From Candidatus Leptovillus gracilis (GTDB lineage: Bacteria; Chloroflexota; Anaerolineae; Promineifilales; Promineifilaceae): 64,000 bases of DNA. Under the pieces are notes generated by a model. The model was not told where the DNA came from. It saw only the letters and a list, made by a program, of their open reading frames with translations, and searched no databases. Positions 44,204 to 53,119 of the stretch are shown here, in pieces (positions within the stretch are counted from its first letter, which is position 1; each line of letters starts with the position of its first letter). The DNA lies in assembly GCA_016716065.1 (NCBI GenBank), contig JADJXA010000002.1, forward strand, positions 959,829-1,023,828, given 5' to 3'. Made by a program: the position numbers and the translations under genes.

Positions 44204-47200
44204 ATGGCGCTGCGTCCCCAATTTTCGGCTGTGCAAGCCGGGCAGTTGGTTTATGATGTGTATGGTCTGGCGGGAACGGCCGTTTCCCTCCCCAGCGACC
44301 GCGACCAAAATTTCCTGCTCACAACCGCCGACTTCCAATTCGTCCTCAAAATCGCCGGACCGGCCGAACAGCAGGACGCGCTGGACTGTCAAAATCAGGC
44401 CCTCGCTCACTTGCGCCGCCAGCCGAACCTGGCTCCCCTGCTGCCTAATGTGCGCCTGGCGTTGAATGGGGAGGCCATTCCCACGGTAATGGGCGCGAAT
44501 GGCGTCGTCTATCTGGCGCGATTGGTCACTTACCTACCCGGCGCGCCCCTGGCGAAAGTCAATCCTCACACCCCTGACTTGCTGCGCGATGTTGGCCGGG
44601 TCTTGGGCGAAGTGGATGCCGCCCTGCTCGGTTTTAGCCATCCGGCCATGGGCCGCACGCTGCCCTGGGACCTGGCTCACGCCGCCGACACCATCAGCCG
44701 CCACCTGGATTACATCGCCGACCCTGACCACCGCGCTCTGGTGGAGCGGCGGCTGACCGATTTTGTCGCCCATGTCGCCCCGCGCCTGCCGGAACTGCGC
44801 CGCAGCGCCATTCACGGCGATGGCAACGATTACAATATCTTGGTGACGGCCGATACCCGTCGGCCACGCCGCCTGGCCGGGCTGATAGATTTTGGCGACA
44901 TGGTCCATTCCTGCACCCTGTTTGAGCTGGCTATCGCCGCCGCCTACGTGATGATGGACAAGCCGGACCCATTGGCCGCCGCCGGTCATCTGGTTGCTGG
45001 CTATCACGCCGCCCTGCCCCTGGCTGATTTGGAACTGGAACTGCTCTATCCGCTCATCCTGGCCCGCATCTGCGTCAGCGTGGTCATGTCCGCCTACCAG
45101 CAAACCCTGCACCCCGATGACCCGTACATCGTTATCAGTGAGAAACCCGCCTGGGCGCTGTTGGCGCGATTGGAGCGCGTCCAGCCGCGCCTGGCCCATT
45201 ACACCTTTCGCGCTGCTTGTGGATGGGCGGCTGTGCCGGAAACGGCCTTTATCACCCAACACCTCCGCGCGAACCAATCCACCTTTGCCCCTGTCATGCT
45301 GCGCGCGGCGAAGTATCCCGATGGCCAAGATGAGACGGATAGAACGGGATGCTTCGGAGGATGCTTCGGCAAGCTCAGCACAGGCTCTCAGCATGACGGG
45401 GGAGCGCTGGTCCTCGACCTCAGCGTCGGCAGCCAGACGCTGGGCAGCCCGGCCGACTTCGCCGACCCGCAGAAATTCAGCCGACGTGTGCAAACCCTGC
45501 TCGACGAAGCCGGCGCGGCCGTCGGTGTTGGCCGCTACGACGAGGCGCGGCTGATTTACACGGCCGATTTCTTCCGTACCGAGACGGGTGAGCAGCGCAC
45601 TATCCACCTGGGGCTGGATTTGTTTGCGCCGGCGGGAACGGCCGTCACCGCCCCCCTCGCCGGAACCATCCACCGTTTCGCCGACAATCGCGCCGCGCAA
45701 GATTACGGCCCAGTCCTCATCCTGGCCCATCAGACCGATGACGGCCGTCCCTTCTACACCCTCTACGGCCACCTCAGCCGCGCCGCCATGGCCGATTGGC
45801 AGGTTGGCCGCCTCGTGCAGCCCGGCGAGCCATCGCCGCTCTGGGCGACAGCGCCGAAAACGGCGGCTGGCCGCCTCATCTCCACTTCCAGATCATCACC
45901 GATTTGCTCGACTTGGGGACCGACTTCCCCGGCGTGGCTCCGGCCAGCCAGCGCGAAGTCTGGCGCGGCCTCAGCCCTGACCCGAACCTGATCGCCCGGC
46001 TGCCGGCCGAAATCTTCCCCTCGCCCGAACGAAGCAAAACCGAGATTCTGGCGCGTCGCAGCGAGACGCTGGGCAAGTCGCTGAGCCTGTCCTACCGGCA
46101 GCCGCTCAAGATTGTGCGCGGTTGGCGGCAGTATTTGTATGATGAAAACGGCCGTGCCTACCTCGATGTGGTCAACAACGTTTGCCACGTTGGCCACAGC
46201 CATCCCCGCGTGGTGCAGGCGCTGGCCGGGCAAGCCTACGTTCTCAACACCAATACCCGTTACCTGCACGACAGCATCATCACCTACGCCGAACGGCTGC
46301 TGGCCACCCTGCCACCGCCGCTGAGCGTACTCTTTTTGGTGTGCAGCGGCAGCGAAGCCAATGAATTGGCCCTGCGCCTGGCCCGCGCCCACAGCGGCGC
46401 GGCCGATTTTATTGTGGTGGATGGGGCTTATCACGGCAACACCCAGGCGCTCATCGAAATCAGCCCATACAAGCATGATGGCCCTGGTGGGAGAGGCACG
46501 CCGCCCCACGTCCACAAAGCGCTCATGCCCGACCCGTATCGCGGTGTTTACAAGGGGTACGGCCGTGCAGCCGGCCACGCCTACGCCCAACATGTTGCCG
46601 AAATTGTGGAAGAATTAAACCGCGGAGGGCGCGGAGAACGCAGAGTTTCTCCTTCTTCCTCCGCGCTCTCCGCGGTAAAACCTGCCCTGGCCGGGTTTAT
46701 CGTGGAGTCGGTATTGGGCTGCGGCGGGCAAATTGTGCTGCCGCAGGGCTATTTGCCAGAAGCGTTTACGGCCGTGCGCGCCGCCGGGGGCGTCTGCATC
46801 GCCGACGAGGTGCAGGTGGGCTTTGGCCGGGTGGGCAGCCACTTTTGGGGCTTCGAGACCCAGGGCGTTGTGCCAGACATCGTGACGATGGGCAAGCCAA
46901 TTGGCAATGGCCACCCGCTGGCCGCCGTGGCCACCACGCGGGCCATCGCCGACTCGTTTGCCAATGGCATGGAGTATTTCAATACGTTTGGCGGGAATCC
47001 GGTGAGCTGCGCGGTGGGAACGGCCGTGCTAGACGTCATCGTCGAGGAGAATTTGCAGCAAAACGCGCTGGACGTGGGCAACCATTTGCTGGCCCGCCTG
47101 ACCACCCTGACGGACAAATACTCGCTGGTCGGCGATGTGCGTGGTTTGGGGCTGTTCATCGGCATTGAATTGGTGCGCAGCCGCGAGACGCTGGAACCGG

Positions 47201-47379
47201 CCGCCTGGGAAGCCAGCTACGTCGTTGAACGCATGAAAGAAGAGGGTATCCTGCTCAGCACGGACGGTCCGCTGCACAACGTCATCAAACTCAAGCCCCC
47301 CCTCGTCTTCACCCATGCCGATGCCAATTATCTGGCAGACACCCTGGACAAAATCCTGGCCGAGGATCCGGTTCAATAA
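44204..47379 (+). pseudogene. phosphotransferase - M23 peptidase - class III aminotransferase fusion, frameshifted
   Basis: Three domains are strung together over about 1,055 residues. Residues about 1-330 are an APH-fold kinase with IHGDGNDYNILV and GLIDFGDMVHS. Next is an M23-type LytM domain: IHLGLDLFAPAGTAV (H...D) and PPHLHFQII (HxH). From 46020 follows an AGXT2-type PLP enzyme with [31 protein letters not shown] and [10 protein letters not shown] containing the PLP lysine. The frame breaks at 45830, where one C is missing from [18 protein letters not shown] spans the joint. A dispersed-repeat piece is inserted in-frame near 45340-45400. The RBS is AAGGAG. Similar triple fusions occur in other bacteria; the reaction is not established. 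Confidence 0.8.
45340..45405. repeat. dispersed repeat inserted in the fusion gene
   Basis: This stretch contains CTTCGGCAAGCTCAGCAC and GGATGCTTCGG words, translated as GCFGGCFGKLSTGSQHDGG. It lies in the linker between kinase and M23 domains and keeps frame. Relatives are in the gap at 47450-47580. Confidence 0.6.
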
Positions 47380-47689
47380 CATGACAAAATTCGGCATGGT
47401 TCATTACAGGCGATATGTGCTTTACGAATTTGGCAAGAAAGCGCGCCATGCTGAGAGCCTGTGCTGAGCTTGCCGAAGCATCCCCCGAAGCTTCCCATCT
47501 TCTGGTGGGAGCGGGATGCTTCCCCATTCGACGTTGCTCAGGGCCGAAGACTCCGCTCAGACCTCGTCCTGAGCAACGCCGAAGGAATGACAATTCAGCG
47601 TAAATTTGTAAAGAAGATGTTTCGCTTGATGAACCATGCCCAAAATTGCAATGAATCGCACCCAAATTCAATGCGGGTCTGGAATATTG
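47380..47689. repeat. 310-bp gap filled with dispersed repeats
   Basis: No gene is seen. From about 47450 to 47590 it carries CTGAGCTTGCCGAAGC, GGGATGCTTCC and CGTCCTGAGC-AACGCCGAAGG words, including partial inverted copies. These are related to the inserts at 45340 and 13124. The ends flank the fusion gene stop and the convergent unknown gene. Confidence 0.6.
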
Positions 47690-48952
47690 TCAGTGCAAAT
47701 TCTGCGCGGCGATGAAGGAAAGCCCGTGTTCCGTCAGCGCCCAGGCCGTGCGGCTGGTGGCGTCTAGTTTGTCCAGAAAATTCTGCTCCAGATGCGCCCA
47801 ATCGCCCGATTCGATGATCTCCATTTTGTCGCGGAAATAGTCGAGGATGTCTGAAGGATGCTCGCGAGCCTGGTCTACTTCCGGGTCGCCGCCTTCGTGT
47901 TTGGCGGAGATGTTGCCCACATGGTCGGCCAACGCTACCAACTCGTCGCGCCGATTGTAGGGTTGGCGCACGATGCTCTTCCATGTCTCGGTGATGTGAT
48001 GCTCGAAGCGCACCACGTCCTCAAAGCCCAGCTCCTGGCGGAATTGAGCGGTGATCTCCATGCTCTCGTTGTTGATCGAGTTGCCCCAGTTGAAGCCGAT
48101 CAGGGGCGAGGCGCCATCGTCGCGGGCGAACAATTTCGCCGCCAATAGGGTCCAGAGGGCGGCGTAGGGGTTGTCGTTGCCCATGAAGACAGAGATTTTG
48201 AACTCGTTGTCCACGCCCAGGCGGTGCAGCAGATAGCCGAGCAGCACGGTACCAGGATTGATGTTTAACACCTGACGCACGCCGTAATTGGTGTAGTAGT
48301 AGAGGAATTCATCCAGCCATTTCAGGGCGTGGGTGTTGGGCTGGCCGATGCCGCCGAAGTAGCCGGTGATGGTTGCCGGGCCATTGAGGTGGATGTTGGA
48401 GCCGTCGGTTCCTTTGGTGTCCAGGGTTTCTACGTAGCTGGCGCCGATGATCTGCATGGCGGCGGCGAAGGCAGGCAGGTCGCCGTCGGCTTCTTGCTCT
48501 TTCATTTTGCGCACGCGGATGAAGCGGCCAGGCAGCAGGTCTTGGTTGGCGATGGCGCGGCGCACGGCCGTTATCAGCCAGGGGAAATACTGCGCCGCGC
48601 TTACCTCCAGGGTCACGGCAAAGTCATCGGTGAAGGTCATCTGGTTCGCCTTGTCGCCCAACACCCTGCGCCGATAATCGGCCACACTGATGAAGGCGCG
48701 GTTGTCGCGCTGTTCCGCCAGCCAGTCCAGGTCGGCCAGGAATTCGGGGTGGGTGGCGGCCACTTTGGCCCGCAGGGCAGGCATAGCGCGCGCCGCGGCC
48801 GCTTTGGCGTTAATCTCTTCGGGTGTGCCATATTTCGCCACCACCGCCAGGAAATCATTGATCACCCGCATGTCGGGGTTTAGCAAGACCGCGTTGATGG
48901 TCTCTAAGCGGTCTGGGGGAATTCGTAATCGTTCACGTAAGTCGTCGTTCAT
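47690..48952 (-). CDS. conserved hypothetical protein next to panB
   Basis: The ATG at 48952 has GAGG 8 bases upstream, so it is preferred to one at 48970. The 420 residues are soluble with no signal peptide or membrane segment. Distinct runs are LDTKGTDGSNIHLNGPATITGYFGGIGQPN, VRQVLNINPGTVLLGYLLHRLG, ISVFMGNDNPYAALWTLL and IGFNWGNSINNESM, suggesting a globular enzyme with glycine-rich loops. I do not recognise the family. It is 51 bp downstream of panB and may share its operon, but no pathway link is proven. Confidence 0.75.
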   Translation of the reverse strand: MNDDLRERLRIPPDRLETINAVLLNPDMRVINDFLAVVAKYGTPEEINAKAAAARAMPALRAKVAATHPEFLADLDWLAEQRDNRAFISVADYRRRVLGDKANQMTFTDDFAVTLEVSAAQYFPWLITAVRRAIANQDLLPGRFIRVRKMKEQEADGDLPAFAAAMQIIGASYVETLDTKGTDGSNIHLNGPATITGYFGGIGQPNTHALKWLDEFLYYYTNYGVRQVLNINPGTVLLGYLLHRLGVDNEFKISVFMGNDNPYAALWTLLAAKLFARDDGASPLIGFNWGNSINNESMEITAQFRQELGFEDVVRFEHHITETWKSIVRQPYNRRDELVALADHVGNISAKHEGGDPEVDQAREHPSDILDYFRDKMEIIESGDWAHLEQNFLDKLDATSRTAWALTEHGLSFIAAQNLH

Positions 48953-49003
48953 CTTTTGTTCCTCTGACATCGGGAGCGGCGGGCGGCCTGTGCTCCCAGA
49001 GTG

Positions 49004-49855
49004 TCAATCAAGCATCCCCAGCAGTTCGTTGTACTCGTCGTCCTTCATGCCGAAGTAATTTTCCGGTTGGGGAAAACGGCCGTCGCTCACCTCGGCCACG
49101 TACTGCTTTACCCCGTTCAGAATCACTTCGCCGGCGTTGCCATATACTTTAGCCATGCGTGGCGTAAATTTGGGGTAGAGGCCGAACAAATCGTGATAGA
49201 TCAGCAGTTGGCCGTGGGCGTTTGGCCCGGACCCCAGGCTCATGATAATGCAGTTTTCCGCCCGCTCGGTGATGAGCTGGCAGAGCCGGTCGGGGACCAA
49301 TTCTAGCAGGATCATGAAGGCGCCGGCTTTTTCCAGCGCTTTGGCGTCGTCGGCGATCTTTTTGGCCTGGAGGGCGCTCTTGCCTTGCAAGCGGAAGCCG
49401 CCCAGGGCGCTGGCGCTTTGCGGCGTCAGCCCCAGGTGGCCGATGGCCGGGATGCCGGCGGCGACGATGCCGGCGATACGGTCGGCCATCTCGCGGCCCC
49501 CTTCGAGCTTGATGGCGTCGCAGCCTGTTTCGGCCATGAAGCGGCCGGCGCTGCGAACGGCCGTTTCCACGCTTGGCTGGTAGCTCATATAGGGCATATC
49601 GCCAATCACAAATGCGTTTGGCGCGCCGCGGCGCACAGCCCCCGTGTGGCGGATCATATCATCCATGGTCACTGGCAGGGTGCTGTCGTAGCCCAGCATC
49701 GTCATGCCCAGGCTGTCGCCCACCAGGATCATGTCTATGCCCGCCTCATCCTGGAAATGGGCGGTCGGGTAATCGTAGCCGGTCAGCCAGGTGATCTGCT
49801 CACCATCGGCTACTTTTTTGAACAACGTCGTCAGAGTTACTTTTTTACGGGTCAT
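49004..49855 (-). CDS. panB: 3-methyl-2-oxobutanoate hydroxymethyltransferase
   Basis: The 283-aa protein shows the panB signatures LTGYDYPTAHFQDEAGIDMILVGDSLGMTMLGYDSTLPVTMDDM and FVIGDMPYMSY. AIKLEGG provides the Glu that ligates metal and GIPAIGHLGLTPQS the His-loop. The enzyme makes ketopantoate from alpha-ketoisovalerate and methylene-THF, the first step of pantothenate/CoA synthesis. A near-perfect AGGAGG site precedes the ATG by 5 bases. The one-carbon donor ties it loosely to fhs at 53120. Confidence 0.96.
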   Translation of the reverse strand: MTRKKVTLTTLFKKVADGEQITWLTGYDYPTAHFQDEAGIDMILVGDSLGMTMLGYDSTLPVTMDDMIRHTGAVRRGAPNAFVIGDMPYMSYQPSVETAVRSAGRFMAETGCDAIKLEGGREMADRIAGIVAAGIPAIGHLGLTPQSASALGGFRLQGKSALQAKKIADDAKALEKAGAFMILLELVPDRLCQLITERAENCIIMSLGSGPNAHGQLLIYHDLFGLYPKFTPRMAKVYGNAGEVILNGVKQYVAEVSDGRFPQPENYFGMKDDEYNELLGMLD

Positions 49856-49927
49856 TGGTTCCTCCTGGGAAATGGGTTAACGGAGAGGCGCGGCGACGCA
49901 GCGGGAAATTTGCGTCGCCCGCTATTC

Positions 49928-50422
49928 TTAAGGCTGCGCCTCGCCGGTGGGAAATTGGGTTACAACGGGCAGCATGGTGGTGGATTTGACTTCTGACAGC
50001 ACCAGGCTGGTATGGATGCGAGCGACGCCGGGAATGGGCGTCAGCCCTTTGACGACAAAACGTTCCAAATCTTGGCGGTCTCGAATGAGGACTTTGAGCA
50101 AATAGTCAAACTCGCCGGTGACATGATGGCACTCCAAAACTTCGGGCATTTGGCTGACGCGGGCGCGGAATGCTTCTAATCCCTCTTGTTGATGCAGTTG
50201 CAGCGAGACGCTGATGAAACAGGTTATGTCGTAGCCTAATTTTTTCTTGTCCAGCAGTGTGGTGTATTGGCGGATGTAACCCTGGTCGGTCAGGCGTTTG
50301 ACGCGGGCGTGGGTGGCGGGGGCGGACAGGTTGATGGTTTGCGCCAATTCGACGTTGCTGATACGGCCGTTCTGTTGCAGCGCCGCCAGGATTTGCCTGT
50401 CAACTTCATCAAGATCGTTCAT
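49928..50422 (-). CDS. Lrp/AsnC-family transcriptional regulator
   Basis: The 164-aa protein has an N-terminal HTH (LDEVDRQILAALQQNGRISNVELAQTINLSAPATHARVKRLTDQG) and a C-terminal RAM ligand domain (ECHHVTGEFDYLLKVLIRDRQDLERFV). These are the usual Lrp/AsnC features for amino-acid-responsive control. The site of action is not visible. It is upstream of panB on the same strand with a 72-bp gap, so it may control it. The stand-alone RAM protein at 11345 could be a partner. Confidence 0.92.
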   Translation of the reverse strand: MNDLDEVDRQILAALQQNGRISNVELAQTINLSAPATHARVKRLTDQGYIRQYTTLLDKKKLGYDITCFISVSLQLHQQEGLEAFRARVSQMPEVLECHHVTGEFDYLLKVLIRDRQDLERFVVKGLTPIPGVARIHTSLVLSEVKSTTMLPVVTQFPTGEAQP

Positions 50423-50574
50423 GATAAATATATTAGCATAAAAGGCCCCTTTACTTCAACATTATTCCAGGATATTCCATATAGTCAGAATATTACTAGG
50501 TAAAGGATAGCTTCAGTTTTTTGAACCGTGCCAAAATCTTAACATTTTCTTCACAGCTTCTTGACAGATTCTAA

Positions 50575-51027
50575 TTGTCGCAGCCGCTGCTGGAGGTGTA
50601 CCTGGACGAAACAGACCTGGCGATGGTTGGGTTGAATTACGAGGTGGATGTGGTGTTTAACGCCCTGCCGGATGAGACGTTCACCGGTCGAGTTATCCTG
50701 GTTGATCCGCAGTTGACCAATACCAGTGGGGTAACGGCCGTGCGCGCCCTGGTCCAACTCGATTCCTTTGCCAAGCCCCAAACCCTGCCGGTAGGCATGA
50801 ATGCCACCGTGGAAGTGATTAGCGGCCGGGCTGAGGGCGCTCTCCTGGTTCCGGTGGAAGCGGTGCGCGAACTATCGGTCGGTGACTATGCCGTCTTTGT
50901 CATGGAAAACGGTGAACCGAAGCTGCGGCTGGTCGAGGTGGGCATCATGGACTTCACCTATGCCGAAATCATCTCTGGCGTGGCCGCCGGCGAAGAAGTG
51001 ACAACCGGGATTGTGCAGACGAAGTAG
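50575..51027 (+). pseudogene. MacA-like membrane-fusion protein, C-terminal fragment
   Basis: Only the C-terminal beta-barrel half of an HlyD/MacA-type adaptor is present: LLEVYLDETDLAMVGLNYEVDVVFNALPDETFTGRVILVDPQ, then PVEAVRELSVGDYAVFVMENGEPKLR and ISGVAAGEEVTTGI. An in-frame stop lies immediately before at 50572, and no signal peptide or helical hairpin is present, so about 200-300 residues are missing. The ABC fragment follows. The fragment is unlikely to form a pump adaptor. Confidence 0.75.
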
Positions 51028-51535
51028 CGTATTCCGAAATCCGAAATCCCAAACAATCATCCAAACCGAAAACCTGCACAAAGTGTATGGTATGGGCGAT
51101 ATTCAAGTAGAGGCCCTGGCCGGGGTAGACATTCGCATTGGCGAAGGGGAGTTTGTGGCCGTGATGGGACCGTCTGGCTCTGGCAAGAGTACGTTGATGA
51201 ATATTTTGGGCTGCCTGGACCGGCCGACAAACGGCCGTTACCTGTTGGCCGGTGAAGACGTGAGCGGCCTGAACAAAGGGCAGCTTGCCGCCATTCGCAA
51301 CCGGCGCATCGGCTTTATCTTTCAATCTTTTAACTTGCTCGCGCGCACCGACGCTTTGCGGAATGTGATGCTGCCTCTGGTTTACAAGCGCGAAGGGCAG
51401 CTTTCGCCCAAGGCGCGGGAAGAACGGGCGATGGCCGCGCTGGAAGCGGTTGGTCTGGCAAACAGCGACACCGCCGCCGAGGCCGAAGTAACGGCCGTAC
51501 TTAACCAGATTCAAGCCGCCAGCGCCGCCAGATGA
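51011..51535 (+). pseudogene. MacB-type ABC ATPase, N-terminal fragment
   Basis: Homology begins near 51050 at IIQTENLHKVYGMGDIQVEALAGVDI and includes Walker A GPSGSGKST and the Q-loop FIFQSFNLLARTDALRNVMLPL. It ends after MAALEAVGLANS. The ABC signature (LSGGQ), Walker B and the membrane permease part are absent. No normal start codon is seen; ATTCCGAAATCCGAAATCCC repeat words replace it. From about 51465 the sequence changes to AEAEVTAVLNQIQAASAA, which belongs to the next fragment. Confidence 0.75.
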
Positions 51536-52212
51536 CCGCCGACATCGCCCATGAACTGCGCACCCCCCTCAGCATCATTCTCGGTTACACCGAATCGCTG
51601 CGCGATGGCATTTTGTCCCCCGACGCCGCCACGTTCGACATTCTGCACGACGAGGCGCAGCACCTGAACCGGCTGGTCCAAGACTTGCGCACCCTGTCGC
51701 TGGCCGAAGCCGGTGAACTCTCCCTGGCGTTCGACACTGTCGCTCCCGCCGATTTGCTGCGCGGCGTGGCCGCCAAATACACTCACCAGGCTGACCAGCA
51801 AACCATTGCTCTGCGCGTCGCCGCCGACAAAGGGCTGCCGACCATCGAAGTGGACCCAGGACGCATGGAGCAGGTGTTGGGCAATCTGGTCAGCAATGCC
51901 CTGCGCTATACCCCATCAGGCGGCCAGATTCTCCTCGCCGCCGCTCAGACTCAGCCAGACAAGCTCGCCATTCGCGTCACCGACACCGGCCAGGGCATTG
52001 CCGCCGATGATTTGCCCCGCGTATTTGATCGCTTCTACAAAGCGGATCCGTCGCGGGCGGCGCAAGGTGAGTCAGGACTGGGGCTGGCGATTGCCCGCTC
52101 GCTGGTGACCATGCACGGCGGGTCTATTTGGGCGGAAAGCGCCAGGGGCGTTGGCACAACGTTTGTCATTGAACTGCCTCTTTCACCTGACACACCTTGC
52201 GCCACATTGTGA
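51485..52212 (+). pseudogene. sensor histidine kinase, C-terminal fragment
   Basis: The frame from 51532 gives MTADIAHELRTPLSIILGY, with the phospho-accepting His of the H-box. VLGNLVSNALRYTPSGGQI is the N-box, TDTGQGIAADDLPRVFDRFYKADPSR the G1/F boxes, and GESGLGLAIARSLV the G2 box. The linker just before lies in a different frame, fused to the ABC fragment. Sensor, membrane and HAMP parts are missing, so it is a remnant unless expressed from the internal ATG as a soluble kinase core. Confidence 0.75.
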
Positions 52213-52376
52213 TCTAGCGCCAGAGGTCGGTGTCATTTTCATCAGGCATTCGCATAACATGATGCCGTGACTGTCTGCTTGATATTTCCCACCAAATGAA
52301 TTACCATTTACAGGAATAGGTAATTCAACAGGAGACATCATGAGTGGGCTGCACCCGCCACCACGAATGAAAACCG

Positions 52377-52428
52377 TGGGAGCGCAGGCGTCTCGCCTGC
52401 TGGGGCGGACGGGACGTCCGCGCTCCCA
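52377..52428. repeat. three-way-junction REP-like palindrome
   Basis: An outer 9-bp stem TGGGAGCGC/GCGCTCCCA encloses two inner hairpins: GCAGGCG-TCT-CGCCTGC and GCGGACG-GGA-CGTCCGC. It lies 20 bp before the antitoxin start. The words AGGAGACATCATG (52330-52342) and GGGAGACAGGCATATG (52436-52451) flank it, giving duplicated RBS-like sequence. Confidence 0.8.
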
Positions 52429-52448
52429 TTTTCACGGGAGACAGGCAT

Positions 52449-52673
52449 ATGCTTAGCACCATTACAGCACGAGGCCAGACTGTTATTCCGGCCGCCATTC
52501 GACGACAATTTAAACTTTCACCGGCTGATCGGTTGGAATGGGTCATTGAAAATGACACCATTCGGATTATTCCTGTTCAGGCGGATCCCGTAGCCGCTTT
52601 TCGCGGTCAGGGACGCGGCGGGGCTGTGGACCGTCTGTTGGCCGAACGAAACCAGGATAAAAGCCGCGAATGA
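52449..52673 (+). CDS. SpoVT/AbrB-type antitoxin (VapB/MazE-like)
   Basis: The 74-aa protein opens MLSTITARGQTVIPAAIRRQFKLSPADRLEWVIEND, the swapped-hairpin AbrB DNA-binding fold. The C-terminal tail (AFRGQGRGGAVDRLLAERNQDKSRE) is the usual toxin-binding extension. GGGAGACAGGCAT supplies an RBS. The stop overlaps the next gene start as ATGA, typical of toxin-antitoxin operons. The protein probably represses its own promoter, and the three-way palindrome just upstream could be an operator or a chance REP insertion. Confidence 0.88.
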   Translation: MLSTITARGQTVIPAAIRRQFKLSPADRLEWVIENDTIRIIPVQADPVAAFRGQGRGGAVDRLLAERNQDKSRE

Positions 52674-53074
52674 ATCGTTACCTGCTGGATACTTCGGCTC
52701 TGATTACCCTGCGCGATGATGAAGCTGGCGCTGAGGAGGTAGCTGATTTACTCTACCGGGTACAGCAAGGGCAGGTCCAATGTTTTGCCTGCTTTATTAC
52801 GTTGATGGAGTTATTTTATCGTGTCTGGAAAGATGAAGGAGAAACAGCCGGGCGTTTGGCCAACGAACAATGCCAGGCTTTGCCTATAACCTGGGTCCAT
52901 GAAGATGTGCGGTTACTGGAAAAGGCGGTTGAATTAAAGGCTACTTATGCCATTTCTTTGGCAGACGCCTGGATTGCGGCGGCGGCTGTTTTGCTGGATG
53001 CTGAACTTGTTCACAAAGCCCCGGAGTTTACGGCCGTTCCATGCCGCCAAAGATCGCTGCCGAGCCAAAAATGA
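52670..53074 (+). CDS. PIN-domain VapC-like toxin, possibly inactive
   Basis: The 134-aa protein shows PIN residues D7 (YLLDTSALI), E47 (TLMELFYRV) and D99 (ISLADAWIAAAA). The C-terminal acidic residue, usually in LVHKDPEF or LVTxDxxF, is Ala117 in LVHKAPEF, a one-base GAC to GCC change. VapC toxins cleave tRNA or rRNA with a metal held by this acidic cluster. Loss of one residue may cut activity. The antitoxin gene overlaps by 4 bases upstream. Confidence 0.85.
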   Translation: MNRYLLDTSALITLRDDEAGAEEVADLLYRVQQGQVQCFACFITLMELFYRVWKDEGETAGRLANEQCQALPITWVHEDVRLLEKAVELKATYAISLADAWIAAAAVLLDAELVHKAPEFTAVPCRQRSLPSQK

Positions 53075-53119
53075 AAGCAAATGCTCCCGGAAGCTGGTCG
53101 CCTCCGGGAGCGTTTTAAT

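Noticed and set aside
44534..45772. 412-codon minus-strand frame opposite the phosphotransferase-fusion gene
   Set aside because: It has no fold, while the plus strand shows clear kinase and peptidase motifs.
52340..52456. 38-codon peptide gene ahead of the antitoxin
   Set aside because: Although it has an RBS-like AGGAGA, its body is the translated palindrome and its frame overlaps the antitoxin start; treated as a by-product of repeat insertion.
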